From: DATIYF01 sp035517775
GTDB lineage: Bacteria; Acidobacteriota; Terriglobia; Terriglobales; Acidobacteriaceae
DNA: 64,000 bases
Assembly: GCA_035517775.1 (NCBI GenBank)
Contig: DATIYF010000123.1
Location: 1-64,000, forward strand
Direction: 5' to 3'
The notes beneath the pieces are model-generated. The model saw only the letters and a program-made list of their open reading frames with translations, ran no database searches and was not told where the DNA came from. Below, one piece after another: positions 26,795-36,816 of this stretch. Made by a program: the position numbers and the translations under genes. Numbering within the stretch: the first letter of the stretch is position 1; the number at the start of each line of letters is the position of its first letter.

Positions 26795-29700
26795 ATGCAG
26801 CCAAGAAAACTCACAGGGAAGTCCGTGGCGTTGACGGTTTTGCTTTGGGGGGCCTTAGCGCTGATGACTACATCTGCATTCGGCCAGATTGACCGCGGCG
26901 CTCTCACCGGCAAGGTCATGGACGCGTCGGGCGCCGTGATTCCCAACGCGACCGTGCTCATCACCAATCGTGATACGGCGGTCGCCATCAGCACCACGTC
27001 GAATGACGCGGGCGAGTGGCAGGTGCTGGCATTGATTCCGGGCACCTACTCGGTCAGAGTGAGCGCGAAAGGATTCGAGACCTACGTTCGCAACGATATT
27101 GTGCTCCACGTTCAAGACCGGCTGGGGATTTCCGCGTCACTCAGGCCCGGGCAGGTAACCCAGGAGGTGGAGGTCACCAGCGCCGAGCCCTTGCTGCAAA
27201 CCGAGAAGGCGGACATCGGCAATGTGGTCAACACGCAGCAGGTGAACGATCTGCCCCTGAACGGACGGCGCTACGCCGATCTGGCATTGCTGGAGCCAGG
27301 AGTGCAGAAGTTTTATGCGGCCAACAACCCCGCGCCCGACCGCTTCAGCGCCAACGGCAACTCGGAACTGCAGAATAACTTTCTGCTCAACGGGATTGAT
27401 AATAATTCCTGGTCAGAGAACCTGCAGGAGTTTTCGGTGCAGGTAGTGCAGCCGGCGCCCGACGCAGTGCAGGAGTTCCGCGTGCAGACCCGCACCTACT
27501 CGGCGGAATTCGGCAACTCGGCGGGAGCGGTGGTGAACGCAACGCTGAAGTCGGGGACCAATGGCTATCACGGAGACCTGTTCGAATATCTCCGCAATAG
27601 CGCGCTCGATGCCAACACCTGGGCCAACGGCTTGAGTAATCCGGTCACGCCCAAGGGGCCTTTCACGCAAAATCAATTCGGCGGCACCTTCGGCGGCCCC
27701 ATCATCAAGAACAAGACGTTCTTCTTCGGCGACTACCAGCGTTTCACCAGCCGCCGGTCCTCCACCCAGGAGAGTACTGTTCCTACTCCGCTCATGAAGC
27801 AGGGGAACTTTACCGAGCTTCCTTATGCGCTTGCCGATTCTCCCATACCCGGGCAGCAGGGTTGCATCGTGGGCAACATCATTCAGGCTACCAGCACCAC
27901 CGGGCAGACCTGTATTGACCCGGTGGGATCGAACCTGGCGGCATTGTTCCCCGATCCCACGCCCGGCCTGATCCAGAACGAAGGAACGCCGGGAAGCTGG
28001 ACCGGCGCTCCCGACTATATTTTCAACGCCTCGGTTCCAGACGATACCTACTCGCTCGATGGGCGAGTGGACCACACCCTCAACGCCAAGAACACTGTGT
28101 TCGGAAGTTACAGTTACTACCACGTGAGCCGCCAGGATCCTCCCTGGACCAGCAACGCGGTGGTGGGGAACGGAAACTTCGCCACCCAGTACCGCATCCA
28201 CACCCAGCAGGTTAGTCTGGGTTGGACCTGGACGCTTTCCAATTCCCTGCTCAACGACGCACGCTTTGGGTTCGCCCGCGATTACGCACACAGCGACCCG
28301 ATCGGGGTGCAGCTGGGAACTTCGCTTGCGCCCAACTACGGGCTAAACGGTATTCCCGTCACAGTCAACACCGCGGGCTTGCCGCCGATTGAGATCACGG
28401 GGTTAACCCGCATGGGAACCTCTCCCTGGCGTCCCCAGTTCCAGGTTTCGCAGTCCTGGAACTTTATCGAGAACTTGAGCTGGCTGAAGGGGCACCACAG
28501 CTTCAAATTCGGATATCAGTACCTGAGAAAGAGCGATAACTTCGCCGATATCAGGGCGCCGCAGGGCGAATTGCAGATTGATGGCATTTACGTTACCTCT
28601 GCGGCCGGCAATATCCATTTTGGACTGCCAGATTTTCTGCTCGGCAACGTAGACGCCACTCACTTTACGACCCCCCTGGTAGTCCACTACTTCCTGCCGG
28701 GGCATTCGTTGTACGCCATGGATACCTGGAAGGCGACTCCAAAGCTGAGCGTAACCTACGGTCTGCGCTATGAGTTGTTCGCGCCCGTGCTTGATCGCGA
28801 CAATCTGGCTTCGAACTTCACTCCCGCCAATGGCGGCGGCATTGTCTCGGCCGCTTCCAACGCATCCGGATGGGCGGACCGCGCCTTGATCAACCCTGAC
28901 AAGAACAACTTCGCCCCGCGCCTGGGCCTGGTGTACCAGCTGAGTGACAAACTTGTGCTCCGCACCGGCTACGGCGTGTTCTACCAGCACTGGAACCGCA
29001 TCGGCTCGGAAAGCCTGCTGCAGTTGAACCCGCCCTTCCTGCAGGATGTGCAGTTAAACGAGGGGCAAGGCAGCAATACCACGCTCTTCCAGTTGCAGAA
29101 CGGCTATCCGCTCTCCACCATTACCGGCACAACCATTGATCTCACCGCGCTGCAGCTGCGCGCTCAGGATCCCAATCAACGCACCAGCTACGTCGAGCAG
29201 ACGAGTTTCGGGCCGGAATACCAGGTCACAAGCGATATGGTTGCTTCCGCTACCTACGTAGGAAACTGGGGCAGAAAGATGAATCGCCTGCGGGACGCCA
29301 ACCAGGGCTTGATTACAGGCACCGACAACGGATGCCCAATTGTGACCTTCCCTTATGCGAACCTGAACACAGTTTCGGTCATCGACACTTCCACCGGGAC
29401 CGCCGGAGCCTGCGCTCTGACCGGCCAGCATGCGTTCCTGGAACTGGCCACCAATGACGGCAGCTCCGACTATAACGCTTTGGAGTTGTCCCTGCGCCGC
29501 AGGATGTCAAAGGGAATAGGATTTGCCGTGAACTATACCTGGAGCCATGGCTTCGCCGACTATGGCGATAACCTGACCTCTACGCCGCTGCCGGCGAACG
29601 CCTATGACTATGCTGCCGAAAGGAGCAATTCCCTTCTGGATATTCGCCAGCGCTTCATCACCAACTTCACCTGGGACCTGCCCTTCGGCAAAGGTAAAAA

Positions 29701-30205
29701 GTACCTGAACTCCGGGGGCGCCGCGGGAGCGGTGCTGGGTGGCTGGCAGTTCAACGGCATCGTTGACCTGCAGACGGGTACTCCCTTCAGCGTGACCGCA
29801 TCGGATAACAGTTTCACCGGTTCCGCCCATTCGTCGTATCCCAACTGCGTTGGAGATCCGTACGCCAACGTTCCGGCTGGGGACTACCTGAATCCGGCTG
29901 CCTTTGCGGCTCCGTCGCCGGGGACCTTCGGCAACTGCCGCCCCTTTGCCTTCTACGGTCCCAGCCTGAGGTCCGCCGACCTCAGCCTGTTCAAGGAAAT
30001 TCCTATCAACGAGCGCTTCCGGTTGCAGTTCCGCAGCGAATTCTTCAATGCTTTCAATCACCCGAATTTCGCCAGCCCGGGCCCTTCGCAGGGCAGCAAC
30101 GGAACGTTCCAGATCAGCAACACCATTTCGCCGATCCTTGGCACCGGCTCGGGAGGTCCGGGCGACCCGCGCGAGATTCAGTTTGCTCTGAAGTTGTTCT
30201 TCTAA
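26795..30205 (+). CDS. Oar-like TonB-dependent receptor with N-terminal carboxypeptidase-regulatory domain
   Basis: 1136 residues from ATG 26795, with AAAGGAGG at ideal distance. Signal peptide to about residue 31 (SAFGQ). Residues 35-115 are a carboxypeptidase-regulatory/Ig-like domain (GALTGKVMDASGAVIPNATV). A short plug follows (NTQQVNDLPLNGRRYADL, NNFLLNGIDNN, EFRVQTRTYSAEFGNSAGA), then a very long barrel ending in an aromatic residue (KLFF). This architecture is strongly expanded in Acidobacteriota and serves import of plant or microbial oligosaccharides. Its place upstream of inositol genes and downstream of a LacI gene suggests a carbohydrate ligand. Confidence 0.92.
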   Translation: MQPRKLTGKSVALTVLLWGALALMTTSAFGQIDRGALTGKVMDASGAVIPNATVLITNRDTAVAISTTSNDAGEWQVLALIPGTYSVRVSAKGFETYVRNDIVLHVQDRLGISASLRPGQVTQEVEVTSAEPLLQTEKADIGNVVNTQQVNDLPLNGRRYADLALLEPGVQKFYAANNPAPDRFSANGNSELQNNFLLNGIDNNSWSENLQEFSVQVVQPAPDAVQEFRVQTRTYSAEFGNSAGAVVNATLKSGTNGYHGDLFEYLRNSALDANTWANGLSNPVTPKGPFTQNQFGGTFGGPIIKNKTFFFGDYQRFTSRRSSTQESTVPTPLMKQGNFTELPYALADSPIPGQQGCIVGNIIQATSTTGQTCIDPVGSNLAALFPDPTPGLIQNEGTPGSWTGAPDYIFNASVPDDTYSLDGRVDHTLNAKNTVFGSYSYYHVSRQDPPWTSNAVVGNGNFATQYRIHTQQVSLGWTWTLSNSLLNDARFGFARDYAHSDPIGVQLGTSLAPNYGLNGIPVTVNTAGLPPIEITGLTRMGTSPWRPQFQVSQSWNFIENLSWLKGHHSFKFGYQYLRKSDNFADIRAPQGELQIDGIYVTSAAGNIHFGLPDFLLGNVDATHFTTPLVVHYFLPGHSLYAMDTWKATPKLSVTYGLRYELFAPVLDRDNLASNFTPANGGGIVSAASNASGWADRALINPDKNNFAPRLGLVYQLSDKLVLRTGYGVFYQHWNRIGSESLLQLNPPFLQDVQLNEGQGSNTTLFQLQNGYPLSTITGTTIDLTALQLRAQDPNQRTSYVEQTSFGPEYQVTSDMVASATYVGNWGRKMNRLRDANQGLITGTDNGCPIVTFPYANLNTVSVIDTSTGTAGACALTGQHAFLELATNDGSSDYNALELSLRRRMSKGIGFAVNYTWSHGFADYGDNLTSTPLPANAYDYAAERSNSLLDIRQRFITNFTWDLPFGKGKKYLNSGGAAGAVLGGWQFNGIVDLQTGTPFSVTASDNSFTGSAHSSYPNCVGDPYANVPAGDYLNPAAFAAPSPGTFGNCRPFAFYGPSLRSADLSLFKEIPINERFRLQFRSEFFNAFNHPNFASPGPSQGSNGTFQISNTISPILGTGSGGPGDPREIQFALKLFF

Positions 30206-30206
30206 A

Positions 30207-30249
30207 GCAAGGGAGCGGCGCAAGCCGCTCGCCCTTGCGAAAGGTTTTT
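30207..30249 (+). terminator. Intrinsic terminator after the Oar-like receptor gene
   Basis: GCAAGGG-AGCGGC and GCCGCT-CG-CCCTTGC pair around a GCAA loop (30207-30238), with a two-base bulge. GAAAGGTTTTT follows. It begins one base after the TAA stop of the receptor gene, so it should separate that gene from the inositol genes downstream. Confidence 0.7.
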
Positions 30250-30278
30250 GCTTGCCCCCGACAAGACCCGACGACTGG

Positions 30279-30306
30279 AGTGGCCATCCTAACCCGGATG
30301 GCCACT
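30279..30306. repeat. Perfect 11-bp inverted repeat upstream of the transaldolase gene
   Basis: AGTGGCCATCC and GGATGGCCACT flank TAACCC. There is no T-run. It could be a protein-binding site or a leader hairpin for the gene that starts at 30467. Confidence 0.5.
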
Positions 30307-30466
30307 TCAGAAATCGGCTGTCGCCGGGGAAGGGCAGAGAGGACCATGGCAGCGGCGCCTGGTTGCGGAACCACCGAGCCTGCCGTTGTTCTGGAATGGC
30401 AGCGGAGCATGCGAATGATTGGGCGCTAGACTGTCAGAATTTCGCGTCCGCCGGAAAGGAGGGACA

Positions 30467-31552
30467 ATGTCAGTCGAGGTGGCCCGCCAAAGCCCTCTGC
30501 GCCGCATGACGGAGACCACTCCGACCTGCCTGTGGAATGATTCCGCCTCGGTTGAGGAGCTCACCTCGTCCATTGCGGATGGAGCCGTCGGCGCCACCTG
30601 CAATCCCGTCATCGTGTTGGACGTGCTTAAGCGCGAAATGGCCGATTGGAAGAGCCATATTCAAAGACTGAGTCAGGAGATGCCGTCGGCGACGGAAGGG
30701 GAAATTGGCTGGCGGGTAGTGGAAGATGTATCGCGGCGGGCAGCCGACCTGCTGCTGCCGGTATTTCGGAAGCACGAGGGCAGAAACGGCCGGCTCTCCA
30801 TCCAGACAGATCCGCGCCTCTATCGCAATACAGAAGCGCTGCTGGAGCAGGCGGTTTACTTCTCGAAACTGGCGCCGAACATCATCGTGAAGCTGCCGGC
30901 GACCGCCGCCGGTATTCGCGCTATCGAAGAGGCAACCTACCGGGGTGTTTGCATTAATGCCACGGTTTCATTCACGCTGCCGCAGTGCATCGCGGTGGCG
31001 GAAGCGGTAGAGCGCGGCCTGAACCGCCGCTCGAAAGAGGGAAGAGAACTGGGGAAAATCGGCGCGGTGTGCACTATTATGGTTGGCCGGCTCGATGACT
31101 GGCTGAAGATCGCGGCCGACCGCGACGGAATCACGCTTGACCCGGGAGCAGCCGACTGGGCCGGCGTGGCGGTGTTCAAAAAGGCTTACAGGCTCTTCTG
31201 CGAGCGGGGCTACCGGATGCGGCTGCTCTCGGCGGCATTTCGCAACCATTATCACTGGAGCGAACTGATCGGGGGCGACATTGTCATTTCTCCGCCCTAT
31301 AAGTGGCAGGCCCGCTTCAACCAAAGCGAGGTGCCGGTGGTGTCGCGCATCCAACAGCCGGTGGAGCCGGCGATCGTGAAACAACTGTGCAAGCTGGAGG
31401 ATTTCCGGCGGGCGTACGAGGTTGACGGGATGGAGGAAATCGAGTTCGATTCCTATGCCCCCACGGTGCGGACCCTCCGGCAGTTCCTGGCGGCCTGTCA
31501 CGATCTGGAGAGGCTGATTCGCGACTTCATGCTGCCGGAACCAAAAAGTTAG
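30467..31552 (+). CDS. Transaldolase family protein
   Basis: 361 residues from ATG 30467 (AAAGGAGGG six bases upstream). A TIM barrel of the TalA/TalB type: WNDSAS at strand 1, GATCNPVI at strand 2, IQTDPRLY, and the Schiff-base lysine K142 in IIVKLPAT. It is longer than the small TalC/FSA enzymes. Being first in an inositol cluster that lacks a visible IolJ-type aldolase, it may be a carbon-carbon lyase of that pathway rather than a pentose-phosphate enzyme; this is inference. An ordinary transaldolase role cannot be excluded. Confidence 0.85.
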   Translation: MSVEVARQSPLRRMTETTPTCLWNDSASVEELTSSIADGAVGATCNPVIVLDVLKREMADWKSHIQRLSQEMPSATEGEIGWRVVEDVSRRAADLLLPVFRKHEGRNGRLSIQTDPRLYRNTEALLEQAVYFSKLAPNIIVKLPATAAGIRAIEEATYRGVCINATVSFTLPQCIAVAEAVERGLNRRSKEGRELGKIGAVCTIMVGRLDDWLKIAADRDGITLDPGAADWAGVAVFKKAYRLFCERGYRMRLLSAAFRNHYHWSELIGGDIVISPPYKWQARFNQSEVPVVSRIQQPVEPAIVKQLCKLEDFRRAYEVDGMEEIEFDSYAPTVRTLRQFLAACHDLERLIRDFMLPEPKS

Positions 31553-31629
31553 CCGGCGGAGGACTGACGTGGGCGGGGGGACGTGGCGGAGGTCTGGCGA
31601 CGAAGCAACCTGCAAGAGGAAACGGGGAG

Positions 31630-32655
31630 ATGAGAAAAATTCGGCTGGGGATCATTGGGGCGGGCAGGATCGGCAAAGTTCACGCGCGCACGGCTTCCTT
31701 TTCGGAGGGTGCAAGACTGGCTGTGATCACGGACCTGGACCGGTCGAGGGCCGAAGAAGCCGCTGCCTTGTATGGAATTCCTCAGGTAGTGAATAACGCT
31801 TTGGAGATTTTCTCGGATCCAGGTATCGAAGCAGTGCTGATCTGTTCCCCCACCAATACCCACTCAGACTACATCGTGCAGGCGGCGAAAGCCGGCAAGC
31901 ACATTTTCTGTGAGAAGCCGATTGATTACGACCTGGCGAAGATTGATGCGGCGCTCAATGCGGTGGAGCGGGCGGGGGTGCAGTTGCAGATCGGTTTCAA
32001 CCGCCGCTTCGACGCAAACTTCGTGCGGGTGCGAAACGCCATCGAATCCGGGGAAATCGGCCGGCCGCATCTGCTGCACATCGTGAGCCGCGACCCGGAG
32101 CCGCCTCCGATTTCCTACATCAAAACCTCGGGCGGAATGTTCTTCGACATGACCATCCACGACTTCGACATGGCGCGCTACCTGATGCAGGACGAGGTGA
32201 CGGAAATTTACGCCGCGGCAGGCGTAATGATTGATCCGGAACTCGGGAAGGCAGGCGATGTAGATACCGCGGTGATCACCCTGCGCTTCCGCAACGGCGC
32301 CATCGGGACCATTGACAACAGCCGGCAGGCCAGCTACGGATACGATCAGCGGGTGGAAGTGCTGGGAAGCAAAGGAGCGATCAGCACCGGCAACTGCTAT
32401 CCCAACCAGGCCATCGTGAGCACGGGCACGGAAATTCGCCGGGACTTGCCGCTCAACTTTTTTATGGAGAGGTACGCGGCCAGCTTCGCGGAAGAGGTGC
32501 GCGCTTTCATCGCGGCGGTGGCAGAAAACCGGCCAACGCCGGTCACCGGCGCCGACGGCCGGGTTCCGGTGTTGATGGGGCTGGCGGCGCGCAAGTCGTA
32601 CGAAGAGGGCCGGCCGGTGAAAATGGAGGAACTGGCGGCAGCGGTCGTGAAGTAG
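31630..32655 (+). CDS. iolG: Inositol 2-dehydrogenase (Gfo/Idh/MocA family)
   Basis: 341 residues. N-terminal Rossmann fold with LGIIGAGRIGKVHA for NAD, the strictly conserved HIFCEKPID segment with its catalytic Lys, and MTIHDFDMARYL with the catalytic Asp/His. It should oxidise myo-inositol to scyllo-inosose (2-keto-myo-inositol). Length matches the Bacillus enzyme. The presence of IolD and IolE directly downstream (18 bases to the next start) makes the inositol assignment much firmer than the family alone would allow. GGGGAG directly precedes the ATG. Confidence 0.9.
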   Translation: MRKIRLGIIGAGRIGKVHARTASFSEGARLAVITDLDRSRAEEAAALYGIPQVVNNALEIFSDPGIEAVLICSPTNTHSDYIVQAAKAGKHIFCEKPIDYDLAKIDAALNAVERAGVQLQIGFNRRFDANFVRVRNAIESGEIGRPHLLHIVSRDPEPPPISYIKTSGGMFFDMTIHDFDMARYLMQDEVTEIYAAAGVMIDPELGKAGDVDTAVITLRFRNGAIGTIDNSRQASYGYDQRVEVLGSKGAISTGNCYPNQAIVSTGTEIRRDLPLNFFMERYAASFAEEVRAFIAAVAENRPTPVTGADGRVPVLMGLAARKSYEEGRPVKMEELAAAVVK

Positions 32656-32673
32656 ACCGCCCGCTTTCGTCCG

Positions 32674-34533
32674 ATGCACACCAAACGGCTGACCACCGCT
32701 CAGGCGATCATCGAATTCCTGAACAATCAGCATGTCGAGCGCGACGGCAGGCGGCGGAAGTTCTTTGCCGGCGCTTTGGGCATTTTCGGGCACGGCAACG
32801 TCGCCGGCATTGGACAGGCGCTGCAACAGAACCAGGATTTCCCCTACATTCTGGTGCGCAACGAGCAGTCGGCGGTGCACATGGCGGCGGGCTTCGCCAA
32901 AACCAGCAACCGGCTGGCAACATTCGCCTGCACCAGCTCGATCGGACCGGGCGCCACGAACATGGTGACCGGCGCGGCTGCCGCCACCATCAACCGGCTG
33001 CCCGTGCTGCTGCTGCCGGGCGACATTTTCGCCAGCAGACATGTTGCTCCGGTGCTGCAGCAACTGGAGTCGGAAGCCAGCCAGGACGTGAGCGTTAACG
33101 ACTGCCTGCGGCCGGTATCGCGCTACTGGGACCGTATCTATCGGCCGGAGCAGATCATTACCGCGCTCCCGGAAGCGATGCGGGTGCTGACCTCGCCGGC
33201 AGAGAGCGGCGCTGTAACCCTGGCGTTACCGCAGGACGTGCAGGCGGAAGCTTTCGATTTTCCCCTCGAGTTGTTCCGCGAGCGGGTGTGGACGGTCCGC
33301 CGGGCAAGGCCAGACAACCTGTCGCTGGAGCGTGCAGCGGAGGCGATCCGCAACAGCCGCGAGCCGCTCATTGTGGCGGGTGGAGGCGTGCTGTACAGCG
33401 AAGCTTCCGAGGCGCTGGCGGCTCTGGCCGCGGCAACGGGGATTGCGGTATGCGAGACCCAGGCGGGCAAAGGCTCGCTGGCCTACGATCATGCCCAGTG
33501 CGTGGGCGCCGTGGGAGCGACGGGAACGTCGGCGGCAAACCGGCTGGCGCGCAATGCGGATTGCGTGATCGGCATCGGAACGCGCTACACGGACTTCACC
33601 ACCGCTTCTATGACTGCGTTTCAGAATCCCAGGGTCCGCTTCGTCAACATTAATGTCGCCGAGTTTGACGCCTTCAAGGTCGGCGCGCTCCCGCTGGTGG
33701 CAGACGCCCGGACCTCAATCGAAGAATTGTCGGCGGCGCTGGCCGGCTATCGAGTGCCCGACCCGTATGCCGCGAAGGTGCGCGAGTGGAAGCTCGAATG
33801 GGAGAAGGAGGTTGACAGGCTCTTCCACCTGAACAGCGAGCCGCTGCCCGCGCAGTCGGAAGTGATTGGAGCTCTGTGGGAAGCGTCGGGCCCGCGCGAC
33901 ATTTTGTTGTCGGCGGCGGGAAGCCATCCCGGCGACCTGCACAAACTGTGGCGCACCCGCAGCCCCAACGGCTACCACCTGGAGTATGGCTATTCCTGCA
34001 TGGGGTACGAGATTCCGGCCGGCATCGGGGCGAAGATGGCCAATCCCTCGCAAACCGTGTACGTATTCCTGGGAGACGGAACCTATCTGATGGCGCCCTC
34101 TGAAATCGTGACCTCGATCCAGGAGGACATCAAGATCGTGATCGTGCTGGTGAACAACTTCGGGTTCGCCAGCATCGGAGGCTTGAGCCGGTCGCTTGGG
34201 TCGGAGGGTTTTGGCACGCAGTATCGCCGGCGTTCGGCTTCCGGCGCGCTCGACGGAGAACTTCTTCAGGTGGATTTTGCAGCCAACGCCCGCAGCCTGG
34301 GTGCGTGCACCCTGGAGGCCAAAAACCTGGCGGAGTTCAAAGCAGCGCTGGAGCAATCGAAGACGACTGACCGGACGACAGTGATCGTGGTGCAGACGAG
34401 CCGCGAAGCGGGCGTCCCAAGTTACGAATCATGGTGGGACGTAGCTGTGGCGGAAGTGTCGGAGAGTGAGAAGGTGCGGCGGGCGCGCTCCGAATACGAG
34501 CAAGCGCGGAAGAAAGAAAGGTATCACCTGTAG
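32674..34533 (+). CDS. iolD: 3D-(3,5/4)-trihydroxycyclohexane-1,2-dione hydrolase (ThDP-dependent)
   Basis: 619 residues, a thiamine-diphosphate enzyme of the acetolactate-synthase fold. The activating Glu is in VRNEQSAVHMAAGFAK, and the ThDP/Mg motif is VFLGDGTYLM...VNN. It cleaves the inositol ring intermediate to 5-deoxy-glucuronate. Family-typical features include TSSIGPGATNMVTGAA and GFASIGGLSRSLG. ATG 32674, 18 bases after iolG; no clear ribosome site, so translational coupling is likely. Cytoplasmic. Confidence 0.93.
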   Translation: MHTKRLTTAQAIIEFLNNQHVERDGRRRKFFAGALGIFGHGNVAGIGQALQQNQDFPYILVRNEQSAVHMAAGFAKTSNRLATFACTSSIGPGATNMVTGAAAATINRLPVLLLPGDIFASRHVAPVLQQLESEASQDVSVNDCLRPVSRYWDRIYRPEQIITALPEAMRVLTSPAESGAVTLALPQDVQAEAFDFPLELFRERVWTVRRARPDNLSLERAAEAIRNSREPLIVAGGGVLYSEASEALAALAAATGIAVCETQAGKGSLAYDHAQCVGAVGATGTSAANRLARNADCVIGIGTRYTDFTTASMTAFQNPRVRFVNINVAEFDAFKVGALPLVADARTSIEELSAALAGYRVPDPYAAKVREWKLEWEKEVDRLFHLNSEPLPAQSEVIGALWEASGPRDILLSAAGSHPGDLHKLWRTRSPNGYHLEYGYSCMGYEIPAGIGAKMANPSQTVYVFLGDGTYLMAPSEIVTSIQEDIKIVIVLVNNFGFASIGGLSRSLGSEGFGTQYRRRSASGALDGELLQVDFAANARSLGACTLEAKNLAEFKAALEQSKTTDRTTVIVVQTSREAGVPSYESWWDVAVAEVSESEKVRRARSEYEQARKKERYHL

Positions 34534-34549
34534 CTGGGGAGGCACAGCC

Positions 34550-35479
34550 ATGGCGGCGCTTCGTGTGGGCAATGCTCCGTGCTCTTGGGGCACCCTGGAG
34601 TTTGAGGACGTCAAGGGCAAGCAGACCCCCTACGGGCAGATGCTCGACGAATTGCGGGAGACGGGATACACGGGAACCGAACTGGGCGACTGGGGCTATA
34701 TGCCGACCGATCCGGCGGCCCTCGGCGGCGAACTGCAGCGCCGGGGTCTCACCATGTTGGGGGCGTTTGTCCCGGTAGCGATGAAAGACGAAGCGGCGCA
34801 CCAGCCGGGCATAGAAAACGCGCTGAAGATCGCACGATTGCTGGCGGCGGTCGCCACCGATCCCCGGCCTTTCATCGTGCTTGCCGACAACAACGGGAGC
34901 GTACCCGAACGGACGCGCAACGCCGGGCGCATCACACCGAAAATGGGGCTAACTCCGGCGGAGTGGAGGACATTCGCCAGGGGAGCGGAGAAAGTCGCCC
35001 GCTCGGTACGCGATGAAACCGGCCTGAGAACCGTTTTCCATCATCATTGCGCGGGATACGTGGAGACACCGGAGGAGATTTCGGCGCTGCTGGAGTTGAC
35101 CAATCCGCAGTTGCTGGGCCTGGTGTTCGACACCGGGCACTACTGCTTCGGCTCCGGAGAAACCGATGCGCTCGGCGGCCTTCATCGCTTTCAAGAGCGC
35201 GTCTGGTATCTGCACTGCAAGGATTACGATCCCGTGGTCGGTGGGCAAGCACGCAAGAACGGCTGGGATTACTTCGAAGCGCTGCGTCACGGCGTGTTCT
35301 GCGAACTGGGGAAGGGCTGCGTGGATTTTGCCGGGGTTATTCGATGGGCGAAAGACACCGGCTACGACCACTACCTGCTGGTGGAGCAGGACGTTCTGCC
35401 CGGCATGGGAGACCCGAAGGAAAGCGCGCGCAGAAACCGGGAATATCTACGCAGGGTGGAAGGCAGCCTGGCCGCATGA
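34550..35479 (+). CDS. iolE: Inosose dehydratase (IolE-type TIM barrel)
   Basis: 309 residues from ATG 34550, with GGGGAGG upstream; the frame is open into iolD, but that part is not coding. An AP-endonuclease-2/xylose-isomerase-like TIM barrel with metal ligands likely in GTELGDWG, VFHHHCAGYVETPEE, LVFDTGHYCF and LHCKDYDP. It dehydrates scyllo-inosose to the trione used by IolD. The order iolG-iolD-iolE with short gaps makes the role probable. Related sugar-phosphate isomerases are the alternative. Confidence 0.88.
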   Translation: MAALRVGNAPCSWGTLEFEDVKGKQTPYGQMLDELRETGYTGTELGDWGYMPTDPAALGGELQRRGLTMLGAFVPVAMKDEAAHQPGIENALKIARLLAAVATDPRPFIVLADNNGSVPERTRNAGRITPKMGLTPAEWRTFARGAEKVARSVRDETGLRTVFHHHCAGYVETPEEISALLELTNPQLLGLVFDTGHYCFGSGETDALGGLHRFQERVWYLHCKDYDPVVGGQARKNGWDYFEALRHGVFCELGKGCVDFAGVIRWAKDTGYDHYLLVEQDVLPGMGDPKESARRNREYLRRVEGSLAA

Positions 35480-35653
35480 CCCTCGCATGAGGTAGCCGCC
35501 GAGTCGCGGCCAATCAAGCTTTCAATTTGATCGGGGAGAACTGATGGCCCTCACCTACCCGTAAAAGCCCTTTATTGCGCTCCGCCCCGGAACGCGCTCA
35601 ATTCCCCGACGAAGCATGCAAGTTGACGAAGGGCAGGCTACAGGTGCGGTAGG

Positions 35654-35663
35654 ATAAGCGCTA
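35654..35663 (+). promoter_or_regulatory. Possible LacI-type operator overlapping the start of the second lacI gene
   Basis: ATAAGCGCTA contains the AAGCGCT core shared with the operators at 36798 and 43181 and abuts the ATG at 35663. It would allow autoregulation. The half-site match is weaker than at the other two places. Confidence 0.35.
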
Positions 35664-36757
35664 TGGCCAGGAAGAGAGATGCCGCAAAGGGAAACACCCC
35701 GCCCCGGATGCCGAACATCTACGATGTGGCGCGTGAAGCCAAGGTTTCGGTCTTCACGGTTTCATCGGTGATCAACAGCAACGGGCAGGTCTCGGCGGTT
35801 TCCCGGCGCAGAGTGCAGGCCGCAATCGAAAAACTGAACTACCGCCCCAACCTTCTGGCGCGCAGCCTGGCCAAGCGGCAGACCTTCACTATCGGGATCG
35901 TGGTGCCCGATATTTCCAACCCATTTTTTCCGCAGGTGGTGCGGGGAGCGGAAGACGTGTTGCAGAAGGCCGGGTACAGCGCGCTGCTGTGCAACAGTGA
36001 CGATCAGGAGCAAAAAGAAGAGCACTACCTGGACTTCCTGATGTCGCGGCGAGTGGATGGCATTCTGCTGGCGAAGACGCCGGCGCGCATGAGCCCGGCG
36101 GTGCGCCAGCGGTTGCTGGATTCGAGGATCCCCATTGTGCTGCTGATGCGCTCGGCGGGCGACTTCCTCGCCGACGCGGTGATGACGGACGACGGCGGGG
36201 GCGCGTTCGAGGCGGTGTCGCACATGGCGAGCCTGGGATACAAGAGCATTGCGTTCGTGAGCGGACCGCTGGAAGTGAGCAATGCCACGGAGCGGCGCGA
36301 CGGGTACTTGCGGGCGCTGAAGGCGTACCGGCTGACCGCCAATCCCAAGCTGATGTATGAAGGCGATTACCGCATGGATTCCGGATACCGGGCGGGGTTG
36401 ACTCTGCTGCCGCGCCGTCCGGAAGCGGTGTTCATCGCCAATTACATGATGATGATCGGCTTCATGAAATCGGCCGAGGAGATGGGCCTGCATTGTCCGG
36501 AGGATTTCGGGGTGGTCAGCTTCGACGATTACCCCTGGTTGGGCTTTTTTCGCCCGCGCATGACCACGGTGGAACTGCCCAAGTACGAGCTGGGATCGGC
36601 GGGGGCGCAGCTGCTGCTGGACCGGATCGCCGGGAATCGGCAAAAACCCACGCTGCTGATGCTGCCGACGCAATTGCGGGTAAGAGAGTCGTGCGGATTT
36701 CCGCAACGCACGCGCCGGTCGCGGCCTCACGAGGCGGCGGATGGAACTCGGCGCTAG
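35663..36757 (+). CDS. LacI family regulator of the inositol locus
   Basis: 364 residues. Helix-turn-helix NIYDVAREAKVSVFTVSSVI, hinge YRPNLLARSLAKR, sensor domain with IGIVVPDISNPFFPQVV, DGILLAKTP and FDDYPWLGFFRPRMTTVE. The C-terminal tail is basic. It sits between iolE and iolB; a near-palindromic LacI-type operator lies just downstream, at the iolB promoter, so it is the best candidate for the local repressor responding to an inositol catabolite. It is paralogous to the LacI protein at 22636-23736. Confidence 0.9.
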   Translation: MARKRDAAKGNTPPRMPNIYDVAREAKVSVFTVSSVINSNGQVSAVSRRRVQAAIEKLNYRPNLLARSLAKRQTFTIGIVVPDISNPFFPQVVRGAEDVLQKAGYSALLCNSDDQEQKEEHYLDFLMSRRVDGILLAKTPARMSPAVRQRLLDSRIPIVLLMRSAGDFLADAVMTDDGGGAFEAVSHMASLGYKSIAFVSGPLEVSNATERRDGYLRALKAYRLTANPKLMYEGDYRMDSGYRAGLTLLPRRPEAVFIANYMMMIGFMKSAEEMGLHCPEDFGVVSFDDYPWLGFFRPRMTTVELPKYELGSAGAQLLLDRIAGNRQKPTLLMLPTQLRVRESCGFPQRTRRSRPHEAADGTRR

Positions 36758-36768
36758 CGTGATCCGGC

Positions 36769-36811
36769 TTGACACCGCTTTCTGACGCCCCTATAGTCCT
36801 AAGCGGTTAGG
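36769..36811 (+). promoter_or_regulatory. iolB promoter with LacI-type operator
   Basis: TTGACA (36769-36774), 17 bases, TATAGT (36792-36797): nearly consensus. The palindrome CCTAAGCGGTTAGG (36798-36811) follows directly, covering the expected transcription start. It has the AANCGNTT core of LacI/GalR operators. The leader to ATG 36817 would be only about a dozen bases. Confidence 0.75.
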
Positions 36812-36816
36812 TGTTT